Origin: Rhodococcus opacus B4
GTDB taxonomy: Bacteria > Actinomycetota > Actinomycetes > Mycobacteriales > Mycobacteriaceae
Assembly: GCF_000010805.1 (NCBI RefSeq)
Contig: NC_012522.1
Span: 4,402,001 to 4,466,000 of the forward strand
DNA length: 64,000 bases
Reading direction: 5' to 3'
Shown: piece after piece, positions 27,328 to 37,717 of the stretch
Layout: each line of letters opens with the position of its first letter
Numbering within the stretch: position 1 is the first letter of the stretch
Made by a program: the position numbers and the translations under genes
The notes under the pieces: generated by a model
The model's input: only the letters and a program-made list of their open reading frames with translations
Told to the model about the DNA's origin: nothing
Databases searched by the model: none

Positions 27328-28977
27328 TCACACCGCCGCAGTGGAGGTGGTCGGCACGAATCGGATGCCCGGACCGGTGTCGTCCGTGTTGGTCGCGGTG
27401 GGCCCGGCGCCCGGGGCCGCGACCCGCACCTCGGGGATCTGCCGGGGCGCGTCGGCGAGCGGCGGCTGATCCCGCCACACCGGCTGCGCCTCCTGCAGTT
27501 CCAGCACGATGGAGATCAGCGCCGCCTCGGACCACGGGACCCCGCCCAGTTGCACGCCGAACGGGATGCCGGTGGCCGCGGACCGGCCGACCGGCGTGCA
27601 GACGACCGGGGCACCCGTGTAATTGGCCCAGAAATAGTTCTCCCGCGCACCGGCGAACACACTCGAGTCGGAGAGGGCGTCGCGACGTACCCCGTCGGTG
27701 GGCGCGCCGGGACGCAGAATCGCATCCAGCCGGTGGTCGGCGAACATCCGGTTGTAGTCGTGCTGGAAACGCAGGCGCGCGCGTTCGAGGGCGAAGTAGT
27801 CGGCGACAGGCAGGACGAGGCTCGCCATCGCCGCGGTCGCCGCGAGCGCCGACTCCGGGTCGTACGCCGGGAGGCGGTCCGCGAACTGCCGGTGATACGA
27901 GCCGAACTCGGCGTAATCCCCGCTCAGCAGACCCGTCGGGACCTCGGGCTCGGTGACGTCGACGATCTCGCCGCCCAATGCGCGGACTCCGTCGAGGAAC
28001 CCGGCGAACAAGGTCCCGATCGAGCCGGGCAGGTCGTCGGCGACACCGTGCGGAAGCCCGAAGCGCTTGCCGGACAGCGGACGCGTCCCGCCCACAGCCG
28101 TCAGCGGGTACCCCTCCGCGGGAACGTCGGGGCCTACGGACGTGCTGGGATCGTCGACGTCGACGCCGGCCATGTGGCTCAGGAGCAGCGAGGCGTCGGC
28201 GACACTGCGGCCCATCGGACCGGTGTGATCGCGCGTCCAGGTCAGCGGAATCACCCCGCTGGTGCTGCACCGCCCGAACGTCGGTTTGATCGAGGTGATC
28301 CCGCACGCGCTCGCGGGGATACGCAACGACCCGCCGGTGTCCGTCCCCAGCGCGCAGGGCGCGAACCGGGCGGCGAGGGCCGCGGCGCTCCCACCGGACG
28401 AGCCGCCCGGCGAATACCGGACGTCCCACGGGTTCCCGACCTGCGGCGTCGCGGTTCCGATGGCGAACTCGTGGGTGTGCGCGTGGCCCATCAGCACCAT
28501 GCCCGCGTCGCGCAGTTGCCGCCACACCCCGGCGTCGCCGGCGGCGATGTTGCCGTCGAGGACGCCACTCGACGCGGTCACGGGCAGCCCGGCCACCGCG
28601 TACAGATCCTTCAGCGCGATCGGCAACCCGCAGACCAGTGGCGCGGACCCTGCCGCCAGTCGCCGCGCGGCCGACTCCGCGGCCTCGTAGGCCTGCTCGG
28701 GGTAGATCCGGATCCACGCCTCGATGCCGCCGTCGTGCGCGGCGCTGCGCGACAGGCACGCGTCGAGCAGTTCGCGCGGATGCAGCGCCCGGGACTGCAA
28801 CAGCGACGCCGCCTCGACGGCGCTCAGCAGTGCCGGATCGGACGCGGAAATCGAGGCGGGCGAGGGCAGGCGCCGGGCCGGGCTCGCGGTCGCGCCGGCA
28901 CGCCCCAGCCCGGCAACGGTTACCGCACCCGCGGTCGCGGCGCCGAACAGTTGCCGGCGGGACAGTCGGGTGGTCAC
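27328..28977 (-). CDS. Tat-exported amidase (amidase signature family)
   Basis: This is a 549-residue enzyme. The N-terminus [25 protein letters not shown] is a twin-arginine signal. The amidase-signature Ser-cisSer-Lys triad is intact: [13 protein letters not shown] (Lys ~122), [14 protein letters not shown] (~190-200) and [16 protein letters not shown]. It should hydrolyse an amide outside the cytoplasmic membrane; the substrate cannot be told from sequence. GTG 28977 has GGAG ~10 nt upstream. It diverges from fadA. Confidence 0.88.
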   Translation of the reverse strand: MTTRLSRRQLFGAATAGAVTVAGLGRAGATASPARRLPSPASISASDPALLSAVEAASLLQSRALHPRELLDACLSRSAAHDGGIEAWIRIYPEQAYEAAESAARRLAAGSAPLVCGLPIALKDLYAVAGLPVTASSGVLDGNIAAGDAGVWRQLRDAGMVLMGHAHTHEFAIGTATPQVGNPWDVRYSPGGSSGGSAAALAARFAPCALGTDTGGSLRIPASACGITSIKPTFGRCSTSGVIPLTWTRDHTGPMGRSVADASLLLSHMAGVDVDDPSTSVGPDVPAEGYPLTAVGGTRPLSGKRFGLPHGVADDLPGSIGTLFAGFLDGVRALGGEIVDVTEPEVPTGLLSGDYAEFGSYHRQFADRLPAYDPESALAATAAMASLVLPVADYFALERARLRFQHDYNRMFADHRLDAILRPGAPTDGVRRDALSDSSVFAGARENYFWANYTGAPVVCTPVGRSAATGIPFGVQLGGVPWSEAALISIVLELQEAQPVWRDQPPLADAPRQIPEVRVAAPGAGPTATNTDDTGPGIRFVPTTSTAAV

Positions 28978-29115
28978 AGCGTTTTCTCCTCCGCTCGGGT
29001 CGCGTCGAGCGCCGCGCCATTACAGCACGAAACGGTGGGCCGGGCAGGGTCGAGGTCGCCCGGTCGTGATCGCCTGGGTCACGATCCAGGATCGCTTCGG
29101 TCCTTCCTACTGTTT

Positions 29116-29129
29116 TGCAACACGTTCTA
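29116..29129. promoter_or_regulatory. KstR-like operator TGCAACACGTTCTA
   Basis: This 14-mer fits TnnAACnnGTTnnA, the published KstR (cholesterol-catabolism repressor) consensus in mycobacteria, at every fixed position. It lies 84 bp upstream of the fadA start in the divergent amidase/fadA gap. Other TetR-type lipid regulators use similar sites, so the regulator identity is inferred. Confidence 0.55.
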
Positions 29130-29212
29130 AGGTGGACGTGCCGGGGTATGCCCCGTGCAGAGCGCCGTGTGCACGGTCGGCGTCGACGCAGATAAGGAAG
29201 GAACACTCCACA

Positions 29213-30427
<1,215 letters not shown>

Positions 30428-30456
30428 CCGCCCGGACCATCAGGAGACTTGAAGCA

Positions 30457-32595
30457 GTGAGCGAGCAGAACATCATCAACTGGGAGCAGGACGCCGACGG
30501 CATCGTCGTGCTCACCATCGACGATCCCAACCAGGGCGCGAACACCATGAACGACGCCTACATCTCCTCGATGAAGGCGACCGTCGACCGCCTCGTCGAC
30601 GAGAAGGACTCCATCACCGGTGTCGTGATCACGTCCGGCAAGAAGACGTTCTTCGCCGGCGGCGATCTGAAGAACATGATCAAGGTCGGCCCGGAGAACG
30701 CCGACGAGATCTACAGCCACAGTGTCGCGATCAAGTCGGATCTGCGCCGCCTCGAGACGCTCGGCAAGCCCGTCGTCGCCGCCATCAACGGTGCCGCGCT
30801 CGGTGGCGGACTCGAGATCGCGCTGGCCACGCACCACCGCGTCGCCGCGGATGTGAAGGGCGTCAAGATCGGCCTGCCCGAGGTCACCCTCGGCCTGCTG
30901 CCCGGCGGCGGTGGCGTCGTCCGCACCGTCCGCATGCTCGGTCTGCAGAACGCCCTCATGCAGGTGCTGCTCCAGGGCCAGCAGCGGGGACCGGTGCAGG
31001 CCAAGGAGGTCGGACTCGTCGACGAGGTCGTCGCCTCCGTCGAGGAACTGGTGCCCGCCGCGAAGGCGTGGATCAAGGCCAACCCCGAGGGCGGCGTCCA
31101 GCCGTGGGACAAGAAGGGCTACCGGATCCCCGGCGGCACCCCGTCCACCCCGGCGTTCGCCGCGAACCTGCCCGCGTTCCCCGCGAACCTGCGCAAGCAG
31201 CTGAAGGGCGCGCCCATGCCGGCGCCGCGCGCCATCATGGCCGCTGCCGTCGAGGGGTCGCAGGTCGACATCGACAACGCGCTCCTCATCGAGGCCCGCT
31301 ACTTCACGTCGCTGGTCACCGGTCAGGTCGCGAAGAACATGATCCAGGCGTTCTTCTTCGACCTGCAGGCCATCAACTCCGGGGCGTCCCGTCCCGAGGG
31401 CATCGAGAAGACCCCGATCACCAAGGTCGGTGTGCTCGGCGCCGGCATGATGGGCGCCGGAATCGCCTACGTCTCCGCGAAAGCCGGCTTCGACGTCGTC
31501 CTCAAGGATGTCACCATCGAGGCCGCCAACAAGGGCAAGGCGTACTCCGAGGGCATCGAGGCCAAGGCGCTGTCGCGGGGCAAGACCACCGAGGAGAAGT
31601 CGAAGGCGCTCCTCGACCGCATCACGCCGTCCGCCGACCCCGCCGACTTCGCCGGTGTCGACTTCGTCATCGAGGCCGTCTTCGAGTCGCAGGACCTCAA
31701 GCACAAGGTGTTCCAGGAGATCGAAGACATCGTCGACCCGAAGGCGCTGCTCGGCTCGAACACGTCGACGCTGCCGATCACCGGCCTCGCGACGGGTGTG
31801 AAGCGCCAAGAGGACTTCATCGGAATCCATTTCTTCTCGCCCGTCGACAAGATGCCGCTCGTCGAGATCATCCGCGGCGAGAAGACATCCGACGAGGCCC
31901 TCGCCCGTGTCTTCGACTACGTGCAGGCCATCCGCAAGACGCCGATCGTCGTCAACGACTCGCGCGGCTTCTTCACCTCCCGCGTCATCGGCACGTTCAT
32001 CAACGAGGCCATCGCCATGCTGGCGGAGGGCATCGAGCCCGCCACCATCGAACAGGCAGGCATGCAGGCCGGCTACCCGGCGGCACCGCTGCAGCTGTCC
32101 GACGAGCTGAACCTCACGCTGATGCAGAAGATCCGCAAGGAAACCGCGGAAGCCGCGAAGGCCGAAGGCAAGGAACTGCCCGCCGACCCGGCAGGCGACG
32201 TCATCAACACGATGGTCGACAAGTTCGACCGCAAGGGCAAACTCGGCGGCGCCGGCTTCTACGACTACGCCGACGGCAAGCGCGCCGGCCTGTGGCCCGG
32301 GCTGCGGGAGAACTTCGGTTCCAAGGAACTCGAAGTGCCGTTCCAGGACCTCATCGAACGCATGCTGTTCATCGAGGCCATCGAAACGCAGAAGTGCTTC
32401 GACGAGGGCGTGCTCCTCACTACTGCCGACGCCAACATCGGCTCCATCATGGGTATCGGCTTCCCCGCCTGGACCGGCGGTGTGTCGCAGTACATCCAGG
32501 GCTACGACGGCGGCCGGGCCGGCTTCGTCAAGCGCGCCGAAGAACTCGCCGCCAAGTACGGCGAGCGCTTCACCCCGCCGGCGTCGCTGAAGTAG
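30457..32595 (+). CDS. fadB: Fatty-acid oxidation multifunctional enzyme (enoyl-CoA hydratase / 3-hydroxyacyl-CoA dehydrogenase)
   Basis: This 712-residue bifunctional protein hydrates enoyl-CoA and oxidises 3-hydroxyacyl-CoA. The N-terminal crotonase fold (~1-190) has FFAGGDLKNM, INGAALGGGLEIALATHHRV and LPEVTLGLLPGGGG. The NAD domain begins VGVLGAGMMGAGIAYVSAKAG (~326), with SNTSTLPIT, the catalytic IHFFSPVDKMPLVEII and DSRGFFTSRV. The C-terminal domain repeats the HAD fold. GTG 30457 has AGGAG 12 nt upstream. The TAG stop is the first element of a class B palindrome. Confidence 0.94.
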   Translation: MSEQNIINWEQDADGIVVLTIDDPNQGANTMNDAYISSMKATVDRLVDEKDSITGVVITSGKKTFFAGGDLKNMIKVGPENADEIYSHSVAIKSDLRRLETLGKPVVAAINGAALGGGLEIALATHHRVAADVKGVKIGLPEVTLGLLPGGGGVVRTVRMLGLQNALMQVLLQGQQRGPVQAKEVGLVDEVVASVEELVPAAKAWIKANPEGGVQPWDKKGYRIPGGTPSTPAFAANLPAFPANLRKQLKGAPMPAPRAIMAAAVEGSQVDIDNALLIEARYFTSLVTGQVAKNMIQAFFFDLQAINSGASRPEGIEKTPITKVGVLGAGMMGAGIAYVSAKAGFDVVLKDVTIEAANKGKAYSEGIEAKALSRGKTTEEKSKALLDRITPSADPADFAGVDFVIEAVFESQDLKHKVFQEIEDIVDPKALLGSNTSTLPITGLATGVKRQEDFIGIHFFSPVDKMPLVEIIRGEKTSDEALARVFDYVQAIRKTPIVVNDSRGFFTSRVIGTFINEAIAMLAEGIEPATIEQAGMQAGYPAAPLQLSDELNLTLMQKIRKETAEAAKAEGKELPADPAGDVINTMVDKFDRKGKLGGAGFYDYADGKRAGLWPGLRENFGSKELEVPFQDLIERMLFIEAIETQKCFDEGVLLTTADANIGSIMGIGFPAWTGGVSQYIQGYDGGRAGFVKRAEELAAKYGERFTPPASLK

Positions 32596-32653
32596 GCGGC
32601 TCCGCCGCCCGTGCGCCTTTTTGGTAGCTGCAACAACCGAAAAGGCGCACGGG
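32595..32653 (+). repeat. Class B palindromic element, copy B1
   Basis: It has two parts: a small hairpin GGCGGCTCCGCC whose first G is the last base of the fadB TAG stop (32595-32606), then a large 18-bp hairpin CCCGTGCGCCTTTTTGGT (32608-32625) with its complement (32636-32653, one wobble) and a 10-nt loop. It is forward-oriented and upstream of the first AbiEi-like gene. It may act as the fadB terminator. Confidence 0.8.
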
Positions 32654-32658
32654 GAGGG

Positions 32659-32709
32659 TTATCCACAACTTCGCGGTTATCCACAGGCAAAGTGGATAAC
32701 CGCGTTTTT
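32659..32709. promoter_or_regulatory. DnaA-box-containing hairpin with T5 tail upstream of AbiEi-like gene 1
   Basis: Two direct TTATCCACA 9-mers (32659-32667 and 32677-32685) and a reversed GTGGATAA (32692-32699) are present. The second and third form a perfect 13-bp stem (CGCGGTTATCCAC, 32672-32684, with 32692-32704) followed at once by TTTTT (32705-32709). It could be a terminator/attenuator, a DnaA-type binding site, or both. It ends 31 bp before the start codon. Confidence 0.6.
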
Positions 32710-32740
32710 GTCGGCTTCGGAGTCGGATGCGCATCGCACG

Positions 32741-33787
32741 ATGCGCCGTATGACCGACATCGATATCCCAGACTTCCAGCGCCTCGTCGACACCCAGTTC
32801 GGAATCGTCACGCAGGCCCAACTCGAGCCCTTCGGCTTCACTCGGGGCAGGGTTCGTCATCTCCTGGACACGGGGCAGTGGCGCCGTGTTCTCCAAGGCG
32901 TCTACGCCGTCACCAACGGCCCGTTGACCCGCGACATGATCCTGTCCGCCGCTCTGCTCTACGGTGGCGGGCATTCGATGCTCAGCCACGTCACCGCCGC
33001 CGAGGAATGGGGGATGGTCGTACCCCGAGACGGCGAGCCGATCCACATCACGGTGCCGTACGGGAAGTCATCGCGGTGCCAGAACGCGACGGGCATGCGT
33101 CCGTCACGTAAGCCGGGCAATCCGATTGCGGTGTCCACACCACTACATCCCGGCGTCGTCGTACATCGATCCAGGGCACACGAATACATTGCCGTCGACA
33201 CCGACCCGCCACGCACGTCGCGAGCCGACACCGCACTCGACCTCGCCATCGCCGAGCCCACGGCCCGGGACGCCTACACCCGGCTCATCGCCCTCGTGAC
33301 CAATGCCCGGATCCCACTGCGCGACATCCGGCGACGCATGGAGGAGCGACGCCCGCGTCGATACCGCAAGGCGCTCGTGGACGCGGTACGCATGCTGGCC
33401 GACGGAGTCCAGTCGGTGCTCGAATACCGCTACGCCACTGACGTCGAGGATGCGCACGGGCTTCCCCGGGCGCGGCGGCAGTCACCCGTGGTCGTGGACG
33501 GACGCACCCTCTTCGAGGACTGCGACTACTCCGATCACGGTGTACCGCTCATCGTGCGACTGGACGGTCGCCGCGCGCATGCCATGGCGGAGGTCGCATT
33601 CCGGGACCGTCGACGCGACAACGCCGCGGAACTGCAGGGGCGGCCGCGACTGGTCTACGGGTTCGACGAGGTGACGAAGAATCCCTGCGTGGTGGCCCGT
33701 GAAGTGGAGACCGTCCTGGTGCGGGAGGGGTGGGTCAGGCCGGGGGAGATGCCGTGCCCGGCCTGTGCGCCTTTCTGGTTGTCCTAG
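32741..33787 (+). CDS. AbiEi-type N-terminal domain fused to DUF559/Vsr-like nuclease domain (paralogue 1)
   Basis: This is a 348-residue protein (ATG 32741; ATG 32750 also possible). The N-terminal winged-helix part is IVTQAQLEPFGFTRGRVRHLLDTGQWRRVLQGVYAV; the middle is SAALLYGGGHSMLSHVTAAEEWG and ITVPY. The C-terminal part (LFEDCDYSDHGVPLIVRLDGRRAH...FRDRRRDNAAEL) resembles the PD-(D/E)xK fold of DUF559, but Arg stands where many DUF559 proteins have Glu before the LDG. It ends CPACAPFWLS, encoded in a palindrome. It is closely related to the 41539-42555 gene. There is no adjacent AbiEii toxin, so an antitoxin role is unsupported. Confidence 0.75.
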   Translation: MRRMTDIDIPDFQRLVDTQFGIVTQAQLEPFGFTRGRVRHLLDTGQWRRVLQGVYAVTNGPLTRDMILSAALLYGGGHSMLSHVTAAEEWGMVVPRDGEPIHITVPYGKSSRCQNATGMRPSRKPGNPIAVSTPLHPGVVVHRSRAHEYIAVDTDPPRTSRADTALDLAIAEPTARDAYTRLIALVTNARIPLRDIRRRMEERRPRRYRKALVDAVRMLADGVQSVLEYRYATDVEDAHGLPRARRQSPVVVDGRTLFEDCDYSDHGVPLIVRLDGRRAHAMAEVAFRDRRRDNAAELQGRPRLVYGFDEVTKNPCVVAREVETVLVREGWVRPGEMPCPACAPFWLS

Positions 33788-33818
33788 CAACCAAAAAGGC
33801 GCACGGGCGCGAAGCGCC
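33763..33818 (-). repeat. Class B palindromic element, copy B2
   Basis: Reverse-oriented: the small hairpin GGCGCGAAGCGCC (33806-33818) shares one base with the TAG stop of the cfa-like gene. The large hairpin pairs CTGTGCGCCTTTCTGGTTG (33763-33781) with 33788-33806. Its other arm carries the last codons and stop of AbiEi-like gene 1. Together with B1 it forms an inverted pair around that gene. Confidence 0.8.
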
Positions 33819-35119
33819 TACTGCCACCACGGCCGGAGCGGGACGTGCGCCTCGCCCTTGGGGCCGAGTTTGACGGCGAGGACCTGGTGCAGCTGAACGA
33901 CGTTGCGTTCGAAGCCGAGTCGCGACCCGGCCATGTAGAGGCCCCACACGCGGGCGGTGCCTTCCCCGACCTCTTCGACGCAGGCGTCCCAGTTGTCGAC
34001 GAGGTTCTGGCACCATCCGGCGAGGGTGAGTGCGTAGTGTTCGCGCAGGTTCTCCTCGTGCCGCACCTCGAGTCCGACGTTCTGGATCTCGGTGATGATG
34101 CGCCCGGAGCCGGTGAGTTCGCCGTCGGGGAAAACGTACCGGTCGATGAAGCCGCCCGCGCGGGCCTGACTCTGGTTGTCAGGCCGGGTGATGCAGTGGT
34201 TCAGCAGCCGGCCGCCTTCGCGGAGTTTGCTCTGCAGCAGACCGAAGTAGGAGGGGTAGTTGCCGACGCCGATGTGCTCGGTGAGGCCGATGGAGGAGAT
34301 GGCGTCGAAGCCGGTTTCGGGGACGTCACGGTAGTCGGAGAACCGGACCTCGGCGAGATCGGACAGCCCTTCTTCTGCGATGGCCTTCTGCGCCCATTCG
34401 GCCTGTTCGCGGGACAGGGTGACGCCGATGACCTTGACGCCGCGGCGTGCGGCGAACCGGACCATCGATCCCCAGCCGCAACCGATGTCGAGGAGGCGGT
34501 CGCCGGGCTGGAGGCCGAGCTTCTCGAAGACGAGACGGTATTTGTTTTCCTGGGCCTCTTCGAGGGTCTGCTCGGCGTTCTCGTAACACGCGCACGTGTA
34601 GGTCATGGACGGGCCGAGGACATACTCGTAGAAGGTGTTCGAGACGTCGTAGTGGTGGTGGATGACCTCGGCGTCGCGGGACTTGGAGTGCCGCAGTCCT
34701 TCCGCGACGCGCCGCCACCGCGGGAGGTGCTCCTGCGGCGGAGGGGCGATGGGGCGCAGCAGGTCCCAGCCGAGTGAGCGCGTGATCGCGGCGAGCGTCA
34801 GCGCCGACGGACGACGGAAGTGCAGTTCGTCGCCCATGACGCGGAGGATCTCGTACGGGTCGCCGGGGTGGACGCCGCGGGCCTCGAGGTCGCCGGACAC
34901 GTACGCCCGGGCCATGCCCAGGTCGCCGGGGGCGGTCGCCAGGTAGGTGGTGCCGCGGGTCGTCTTGAGGTGGAGGCCGTAGGGGGCGTCCTCCGGGCCT
35001 GCGGCGCTGCCGTCGTAGGCGGAGAACCGCAGGGGGAGCATGCCGTCGGACAGAGTTTCGAGAATCTCTGCGATGGTCAGCTTGTGGTCTTGCGAGCGTG
35101 AAGCTTTCAGAGTTGTCAT
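33818..35119 (-). CDS. Cyclopropane-fatty-acid synthase family SAM methyltransferase
   Basis: This is a 433-residue enzyme with a CFA-type N-terminal domain, then HHHYDVSNTFYEYVLGPSMTYTCACYE, the SAM site LLDIGCGWGSMVRFAARRGVKVIGVTLS, SIGLTEHIGVGNYPSYF and INHCI-like GRLLNHCITRPDN. The ATG overlaps the stop of the FAD oxidase (ATGA at 35116-35119). This coupled pair matches the TmsB/TmsA (BfaB/BfaA) pattern, in which the methyltransferase makes a 10-methylene fatty acyl phospholipid that the partner reduces to 10-methylstearate. A plain cyclopropane synthase is the alternative. TAG ends in class B element B2. Confidence 0.85.
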   Translation of the reverse strand: MTTLKASRSQDHKLTIAEILETLSDGMLPLRFSAYDGSAAGPEDAPYGLHLKTTRGTTYLATAPGDLGMARAYVSGDLEARGVHPGDPYEILRVMGDELHFRRPSALTLAAITRSLGWDLLRPIAPPPQEHLPRWRRVAEGLRHSKSRDAEVIHHHYDVSNTFYEYVLGPSMTYTCACYENAEQTLEEAQENKYRLVFEKLGLQPGDRLLDIGCGWGSMVRFAARRGVKVIGVTLSREQAEWAQKAIAEEGLSDLAEVRFSDYRDVPETGFDAISSIGLTEHIGVGNYPSYFGLLQSKLREGGRLLNHCITRPDNQSQARAGGFIDRYVFPDGELTGSGRIITEIQNVGLEVRHEENLREHYALTLAGWCQNLVDNWDACVEEVGEGTARVWGLYMAGSRLGFERNVVQLHQVLAVKLGPKGEAHVPLRPWWQ

Positions 35120-36600
35120 CGACGTTGCACCGCCTTGGAGAAAAGGTCCAGTAATCGTGATTTGGGGTCGTAGCGTTTTTTCAGTTCCGTGTATCGATCG
35201 CCGCCGTAGTAGAGGCGTTCGAAGTCTTCTCGTGAATAGTACGAATCGGAGTAGAGGGACTTGTGTCCGTCGAAGTCGCTGACCTTGTCCTCGATCAGTC
35301 GATTCGCCGCCCCCTCGGGCCGGCCCGGGACGATGGGTACCGAGGACCAGAAGCCGATGTTCACGTACGTGCGTTTCGGTTCGAGGGGGTACAGGGGCCA
35401 CGGGCGCTGCGACGACGCTCCGGCGGGGGCGGGTTCCCGCAACCGCAACGGGCACAGCCACAGCGGCTCGATGGGGATCTCGTCCAGGAACCAGCGAACG
35501 AAGTCGGCGGTGCGCTCGATGGGCACTTCGACGTCCTGGACGACGCGTTCCCGCGGCGGGTTGCCCTTGCGCTGCTCGAGTCGGTCGCCGATGTCGTACT
35601 TGTGGTCGAGGGCGATGAGCTTCCAGTAGAAGCTGCTGCGGAGGAGCCTCTTCGGCCACAGCCTGCGGATGGTGGGGTTCTGGGCGCCGAAGGCGCGCGA
35701 GCACCAGAACCAGTCGGTGTCCCAGCGCCACAGGTAGTCTCGGATGCTGAGTTTGTCCGTTTTGGGGTGGTTCACGGAGCTGTGCTGGATGGAGCGGTAG
35801 AAGATGTTCCGCCCGGTGTAGTCGCTGACGGGTCCGCCCTCGTCGGTCTGATGGCCCAGTGTCAGGTAACTCTCGGACTCGGTGAAGACGACGCCGTCCA
35901 GGTAGTCGACGGGGACGCCGTCGTGGACGCGGTCGGTGACGATGCGATCCATCGCCGACTGCAGCTCGTTCAGGGAGTCGAAACGCAGATGCCGCAGTGC
36001 CACATACCGTTTGACGGGCTCGAGCTGGATGCGCAGACGGGTCGAGTAGCCGAGGGTTCCGTAGGAGTTGGGGAACCCCCAGAACAGGTCTGAGTTCTCG
36101 CCTTCCGGTGTCGCGGTGACGATGTCGCCGTTGCCGGTGAGGACGTCGATCTCGAGGACCGATTCGTGGGGCAGCCCGCTGCGGAACGACGTCGACTCGA
36201 TGCCGAGGCCGGTGACCGCGCCACCGAGGGTGATGGTCTTGAGCTGCGGAACCACCAGCGGCGCCAGCCCATACGGCAGGGTGGCGTCCACCAGGTCCTC
36301 GTAGGTGCACATCCCGGCGACATCCGCGGTCCGGGCCTGCGGGTCGACGGAGATGACCCCGCCGAGGCCGGAGACGTCGAGGCCGGGTGCGCTGGTCTGC
36401 GCTCGGGCCCGGAACAGGTTGGACGTCTTCTTCGCGAGCCGCACCGTGGCGTCCGTGGGAATCGCACGGTAGGACGCGAGGAGACGCTGGACGCCGGCGC
36501 GGTGAGCGTCGATTCCCGTGACGGGCAGAGTGCGATGCGCACGGAAGGGGCGTCCACCCTCCCGCATGCTTTTCAGTAGTTCAACCGAAGAGGCAGCCAC
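35116..36600 (-). CDS. FAD-binding oxidoreductase coupled to the CFA-type methyltransferase
   Basis: This is a 494-residue vanillyl-alcohol-oxidase-type flavoprotein. The FAD-binding segment is SVDPQARTADVAGMCTYEDLVDATLPYGLAPLVVPQLKTITLGGAVTGLGIES (residues ~84-135), with FWGFPNSYGTLGYSTRLRI further on. The C-terminal half is the substrate cap (YPLEPKRTYVNIGFW). In the Tms/Bfa system the partner reduces a 10-methylene to a 10-methyl chain. GTG 36600 is the longest start, with AAGG very near; ATG 36567 is possible. It is translationally coupled to the methyltransferase. Confidence 0.84.
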   Translation of the reverse strand: MAASSVELLKSMREGGRPFRAHRTLPVTGIDAHRAGVQRLLASYRAIPTDATVRLAKKTSNLFRARAQTSAPGLDVSGLGGVISVDPQARTADVAGMCTYEDLVDATLPYGLAPLVVPQLKTITLGGAVTGLGIESTSFRSGLPHESVLEIDVLTGNGDIVTATPEGENSDLFWGFPNSYGTLGYSTRLRIQLEPVKRYVALRHLRFDSLNELQSAMDRIVTDRVHDGVPVDYLDGVVFTESESYLTLGHQTDEGGPVSDYTGRNIFYRSIQHSSVNHPKTDKLSIRDYLWRWDTDWFWCSRAFGAQNPTIRRLWPKRLLRSSFYWKLIALDHKYDIGDRLEQRKGNPPRERVVQDVEVPIERTADFVRWFLDEIPIEPLWLCPLRLREPAPAGASSQRPWPLYPLEPKRTYVNIGFWSSVPIVPGRPEGAANRLIEDKVSDFDGHKSLYSDSYYSREDFERLYYGGDRYTELKKRYDPKSRLLDLFSKAVQRR

Positions 36601-36815
36601 ACCTTGACGCTATCCCTCTCCGGGGGTTCAAGCCACGCATATCGGCGCGCGCGACCCAAGATTCACACAAATGTCTCATCAATGTGCGGGTCGCGACCAT
36701 GCCGAAGTGAGCTACCTCACAATAGATTGCCACGTCATCGCCCGGAGTCGAGGACGGCAGGCAGGATGAGAGGAGGAAGCAGTTTCGTACAAATCGTACA
36801 AGAGGAGTCAGAACA

Positions 36816-37250
36816 GTGGGCCAGGTCAGCGCGAGCAGTTCGATCACCGTCGCAGCCACACCGGAGAAGACGCTCGCGGCGTTGACGGACTACGAGACGG
36901 TGCGTCCGCGCATCCTCTCGGAGCAGTACCTGGACTACCGCGTCCTCGAGGGCGGGCAGGGCGGCGGCACCGTCGCGCAGTGGACGCTGAAGGCCACCGA
37001 GAAGCGGTCCCGCGACATCAAGGCGACGGTCACCGTGGCGGGGAACACGATCACCGAGACGGACGCGAACTCTTCGCTCGTCACCACCTGGGTCGTCGCG
37101 CCGAGCGGCAGCGGGTCGACCGTCACCACGACCACCGAGTGGAAGGGTGCCGGCGGCATCGGCGGCTTCTTCGAGAAGACGTTCGCCCCGCTGGGCCTGA
37201 AGAAGATCCAGGGGCAGGTGCTGGCGAATCTCGAGCGCGAACTCGGCTGA
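36816..37250 (+). CDS. SRPBCC family protein (Rv3718c-like)
   Basis: This is a 144-residue START/Bet v1-like protein beginning [34 protein letters not shown], with strands and a C-terminal helix ([27 protein letters not shown]). The fold binds hydrophobic ligands; no ligand is known. GTG 36816 has AGAGGAG eight bases upstream. A tandem TCGTACAA sits just before it (36784-36800). Order with ebfC and recR matches M. tuberculosis Rv3718c-Rv3715c. Confidence 0.84.
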   Translation: MGQVSASSSITVAATPEKTLAALTDYETVRPRILSEQYLDYRVLEGGQGGGTVAQWTLKATEKRSRDIKATVTVAGNTITETDANSSLVTTWVVAPSGSGSTVTTTTEWKGAGGIGGFFEKTFAPLGLKKIQGQVLANLERELG

Positions 37251-37366
37251 CCCGGTCCCGTTCGCTCCGGCGCCGTCGACGCGAGTCGCCGGGCGGCGTC
37301 GGCGCCGGACCGCGCGGACGGTCACGGTCTACGCTGGCAGGGGAAACAGCAGAAAGGACCACGTCA

Positions 37367-37708
37367 GTGCAACCAGGTGGACAACCCGACATGTCGCAGC
37401 TCCTCGCGCAGGCGCAGCAGATGCAGCAGCAGCTGATGGCCGCGCAGCAGGAGATGGCCGAGGCCGAGGTCACCGGGCAGGCCGGTGGCGGACTCGTGAC
37501 CGCGACGGTCAAGGGGACAGGTGAGGTGGTCGGTCTGAAGATCGATCCGAAGGTCGTCGATCCCGACGACGTGGAGACTCTGCAGGACCTCGTGATCGGT
37601 GCGATCGAGGACGCGTCGAGCAAGGCGCAGGAGATCGCGGCGCAGAAGCTCGGTCCGCTCGCGGGTGGATTCGGTGGGGGAGGCCTGCCCGGCCTCCCCG
37701 GTTTCTAG
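37367..37708 (+). CDS. ebfC: YbaB/EbfC nucleoid-associated protein
   Basis: This is a 113-residue protein. The Gln-rich helix [53 protein letters not shown] and the YbaB core ([27 protein letters not shown]) are clear. The family forms dimers that bind DNA and is nearly always next to recR. GTG 37367 has AAAGGA 8 nt upstream, and a -10-like TACGCT lies ~35 nt upstream. Ends 9 bp before recR. Confidence 0.93.
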   Translation: MQPGGQPDMSQLLAQAQQMQQQLMAAQQEMAEAEVTGQAGGGLVTATVKGTGEVVGLKIDPKVVDPDDVETLQDLVIGAIEDASSKAQEIAAQKLGPLAGGFGGGGLPGLPGF

Positions 37709-37717
37709 AGGCGCGGC

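Noticed and set aside
32659-32709. Chromosomal replication origin because of DnaA boxes
   Set aside because: Only three boxes are present, there is no AT-rich unwinding region, and dnaA, dnaN and gyrase genes are absent.
32741-33787. Antitoxin of a type IV AbiE toxin-antitoxin system
   Set aside because: No AbiEii nucleotidyltransferase gene is adjacent to either paralogue, and both have a nuclease-like C-terminal domain instead.
32595-33820. A classical insertion sequence with terminal inverted repeats
   Set aside because: The encoded protein is not a recognisable transposase, no target-site duplication was seen, and a third class B copy stands alone at 59522.
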